The translations under genes and the position numbers were made by a program. The notes below the pieces were generated by a model. The model had not been told where the DNA came from. It was given only the letters and a program-made list of their open reading frames with translations, and made no database searches. DNA of 64,000 nt, taken from Litoreibacter roseus. GTDB taxonomy: Bacteria > Pseudomonadota > Alphaproteobacteria > Rhodobacterales > Rhodobacteraceae. Below are positions 63,235-64,000 of the stretch, piece by piece; positions within the stretch are counted from its first letter, which is position 1; every line of letters starts with the position of its first letter. The DNA lies in contig NZ_BLJE01000001.1 of NCBI RefSeq assembly GCF_009811795.1, forward strand, positions 372,001 to 436,000, written 5' to 3'.

Positions 63235-64000
63235 TCACGTCGAGGCGTGGAAAATACGGCCCAGACAGGCGGGCGCAGCAGCGCGCACACGACCCTTTGA
63301 GGCTGACATGACCACAAGCACCGCGATGGTTATCAGATATGGGCTCATGGACAAGTACTCGACCGGGATCGCAAGCCCCGCCGCTTGCAGATTTAGCTGC
63401 AAAACTGTGACGCCGCCAAAAAGATAGGCACCCAGTAGCACCCGCGGGGCGCGCCAGCTGCCGAAAACGACAATGGCCAGTGCGATCCAGCCCGCACCCG
63501 CCGTCATGCCTTCGGTCCATTGAGGCACGCGGATCAGGCTCAGATACGCACCACCCAGCCCCGCGCAGGCCCCGCCGAACATGATGGCACAAAGCCGGAC
63601 GCGCACGACCTTGTAGCCAAGGGCATGGGCTGCATCATGGTTTTCACCAACCGCCCGCAGGATCAGACCGACCCGTGTGAACTTCAACACGGCCCAAACC
63701 GCAATCACCAGCGCAAGGGAGACATAGACCATGATGTCATGGTTGAAGAACATGCCCCCCACGACGGGCAGATCGCTAAGGACCGGAATGTCGAGCCGGG
63801 CTGTGGCAGGCGGGCGGATCCCCACATAGCTCTGGCCGACAAGGGCCGAGAACCCAAGCCCGAACAGCGTCAAGGCAAGCCCGGTGGCCACCTGATTGGA
63901 CAAAAGCGATTGGGTCAGGATTCCGAAGATCAGCGACAGGATTGCCCCGCCAACCGCTGCGGCGACAAACCCCAAGAAGGGCGAGCCGGTGTTGACGGCA
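63235..64000 (-). CDS. BMP-type ABC transporter permease (C-terminal part, cut by window edge)
   Basis: Inner-membrane permease of the branched-chain/ribose type (BPD_transp_2), partner of the BMP binding protein. At least 255 residues are present; the frame stays open to base 64000, so the start lies beyond. Hydrophobic helices and the loop RAVGENHDAAHALGYKVVRVRL (EAA-like) are typical, as is GQSYVGIRPPATARL. The ATPase and second permease are expected further out of the window. Confidence 0.92.
   Translation of the reverse strand, partial: AVNTGSPFLGFVAAAVGGAILSLIFGILTQSLLSNQVATGLALTLFGLGFSALVGQSYVGIRPPATARLDIPVLSDLPVVGGMFFNHDIMVYVSLALVIAVWAVLKFTRVGLILRAVGENHDAAHALGYKVVRVRLCAIMFGGACAGLGGAYLSLIRVPQWTEGMTAGAGWIALAIVVFGSWRAPRVLLGAYLFGGVTVLQLNLQAAGLAIPVEYLSMSPYLITIAVLVVMSASKGRVRAAAPACLGRIFHAST

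Overview
The window looks like chromosomal DNA from an alphaproteobacterium of the Roseobacter group (Rhodobacterales). The DNA is GC-rich (roughly 58-60% by eye). Genes are packed with many NTGA stop/start overlaps. Characteristic genes include an RpoHII-type sigma factor, Hsp20-DUF1150, mce-DUF1467, fused sat-cysC, a Hint-domain protein, a BMP-type ABC importer and a dimethylglycine dehydrogenase-like flavoprotein. I see no tRNA, rRNA, CRISPR array, insertion sequence, prophage or integrase. No stretch longer than 300 bases lacks a gene; the largest gaps (18475-18754, 44447-44687, 58361-58591, 25429-25646) hold promoters or inverted repeats or nothing I can name.

Layout. 1-4596 (minus): murJ (cut by the window edge), glnD and an LpoA-like lipoprotein. 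4710-6942 (plus): rsmI, yraN, gshB. 6945-10517 (minus): yifB/comM, a glutathione S-transferase with a YHS-like tail, a histidine phosphatase and cobU. 10625-17899 (plus): rpoH2 behind a candidate RpoE-type promoter, a ChaN-like protein, coaBC-dut-moeB, a YbjN protein and proC-csaA-hydroxyacid dehydrogenase. 17896-18474: tdk (minus), then a small HTH-like gene and a lipoprotein gene (plus). 20032-25428: carB, CPBP protease and CFA synthase. 25647-29720: aspS, GNAT, a response regulator, mce and DUF1467. 29712-35706 (minus): CysZ-like membrane protein, nitroreductase, GDPD, a 42-residue membrane peptide coupled to topA, topA and NUDIX. 35786-40042: lipase, purEK, DUF465, hsp20, DUF1150 and a PhzF protein. 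40055-46361: sat-cysC, trxB/lrp, Hint protein and TPR-sulfotransferase. 46339-49342 (minus): a 45-residue peptide, pgeF, midA-like methyltransferase and lgt. 49436-55907: ubiK, an amino-acid ABC pair, M3 peptidase, SH3 protein, hydroxypyruvate reductase-like enzyme, and csbD-PNPOx behind an EcfG-type promoter match. 55953-64000: lytic transglycosylase, panB, an AT-richer orphan gene, DMGDH-like protein, aldo/keto reductase and a BMP-family importer cut by the edge.

Most of the window is housekeeping: nitrogen sensing, cell envelope, nucleotide and cofactor synthesis, sulfate activation and translation. The stress layer is the most informative: rpoH2, hsp20 and csbD each carry upstream elements resembling three different alternative-sigma-factor promoters. 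I did not find a convincing new multi-gene system. The best leads are the EcfG-like promoter before csbD, the two very short genes (32351-32479 and 46339-46476), a hairpin that covers the yifB ribosome binding site, the GST-YHS fusion, the large inverted repeat upstream of tdk, and the atypical orphan gene beside panB.
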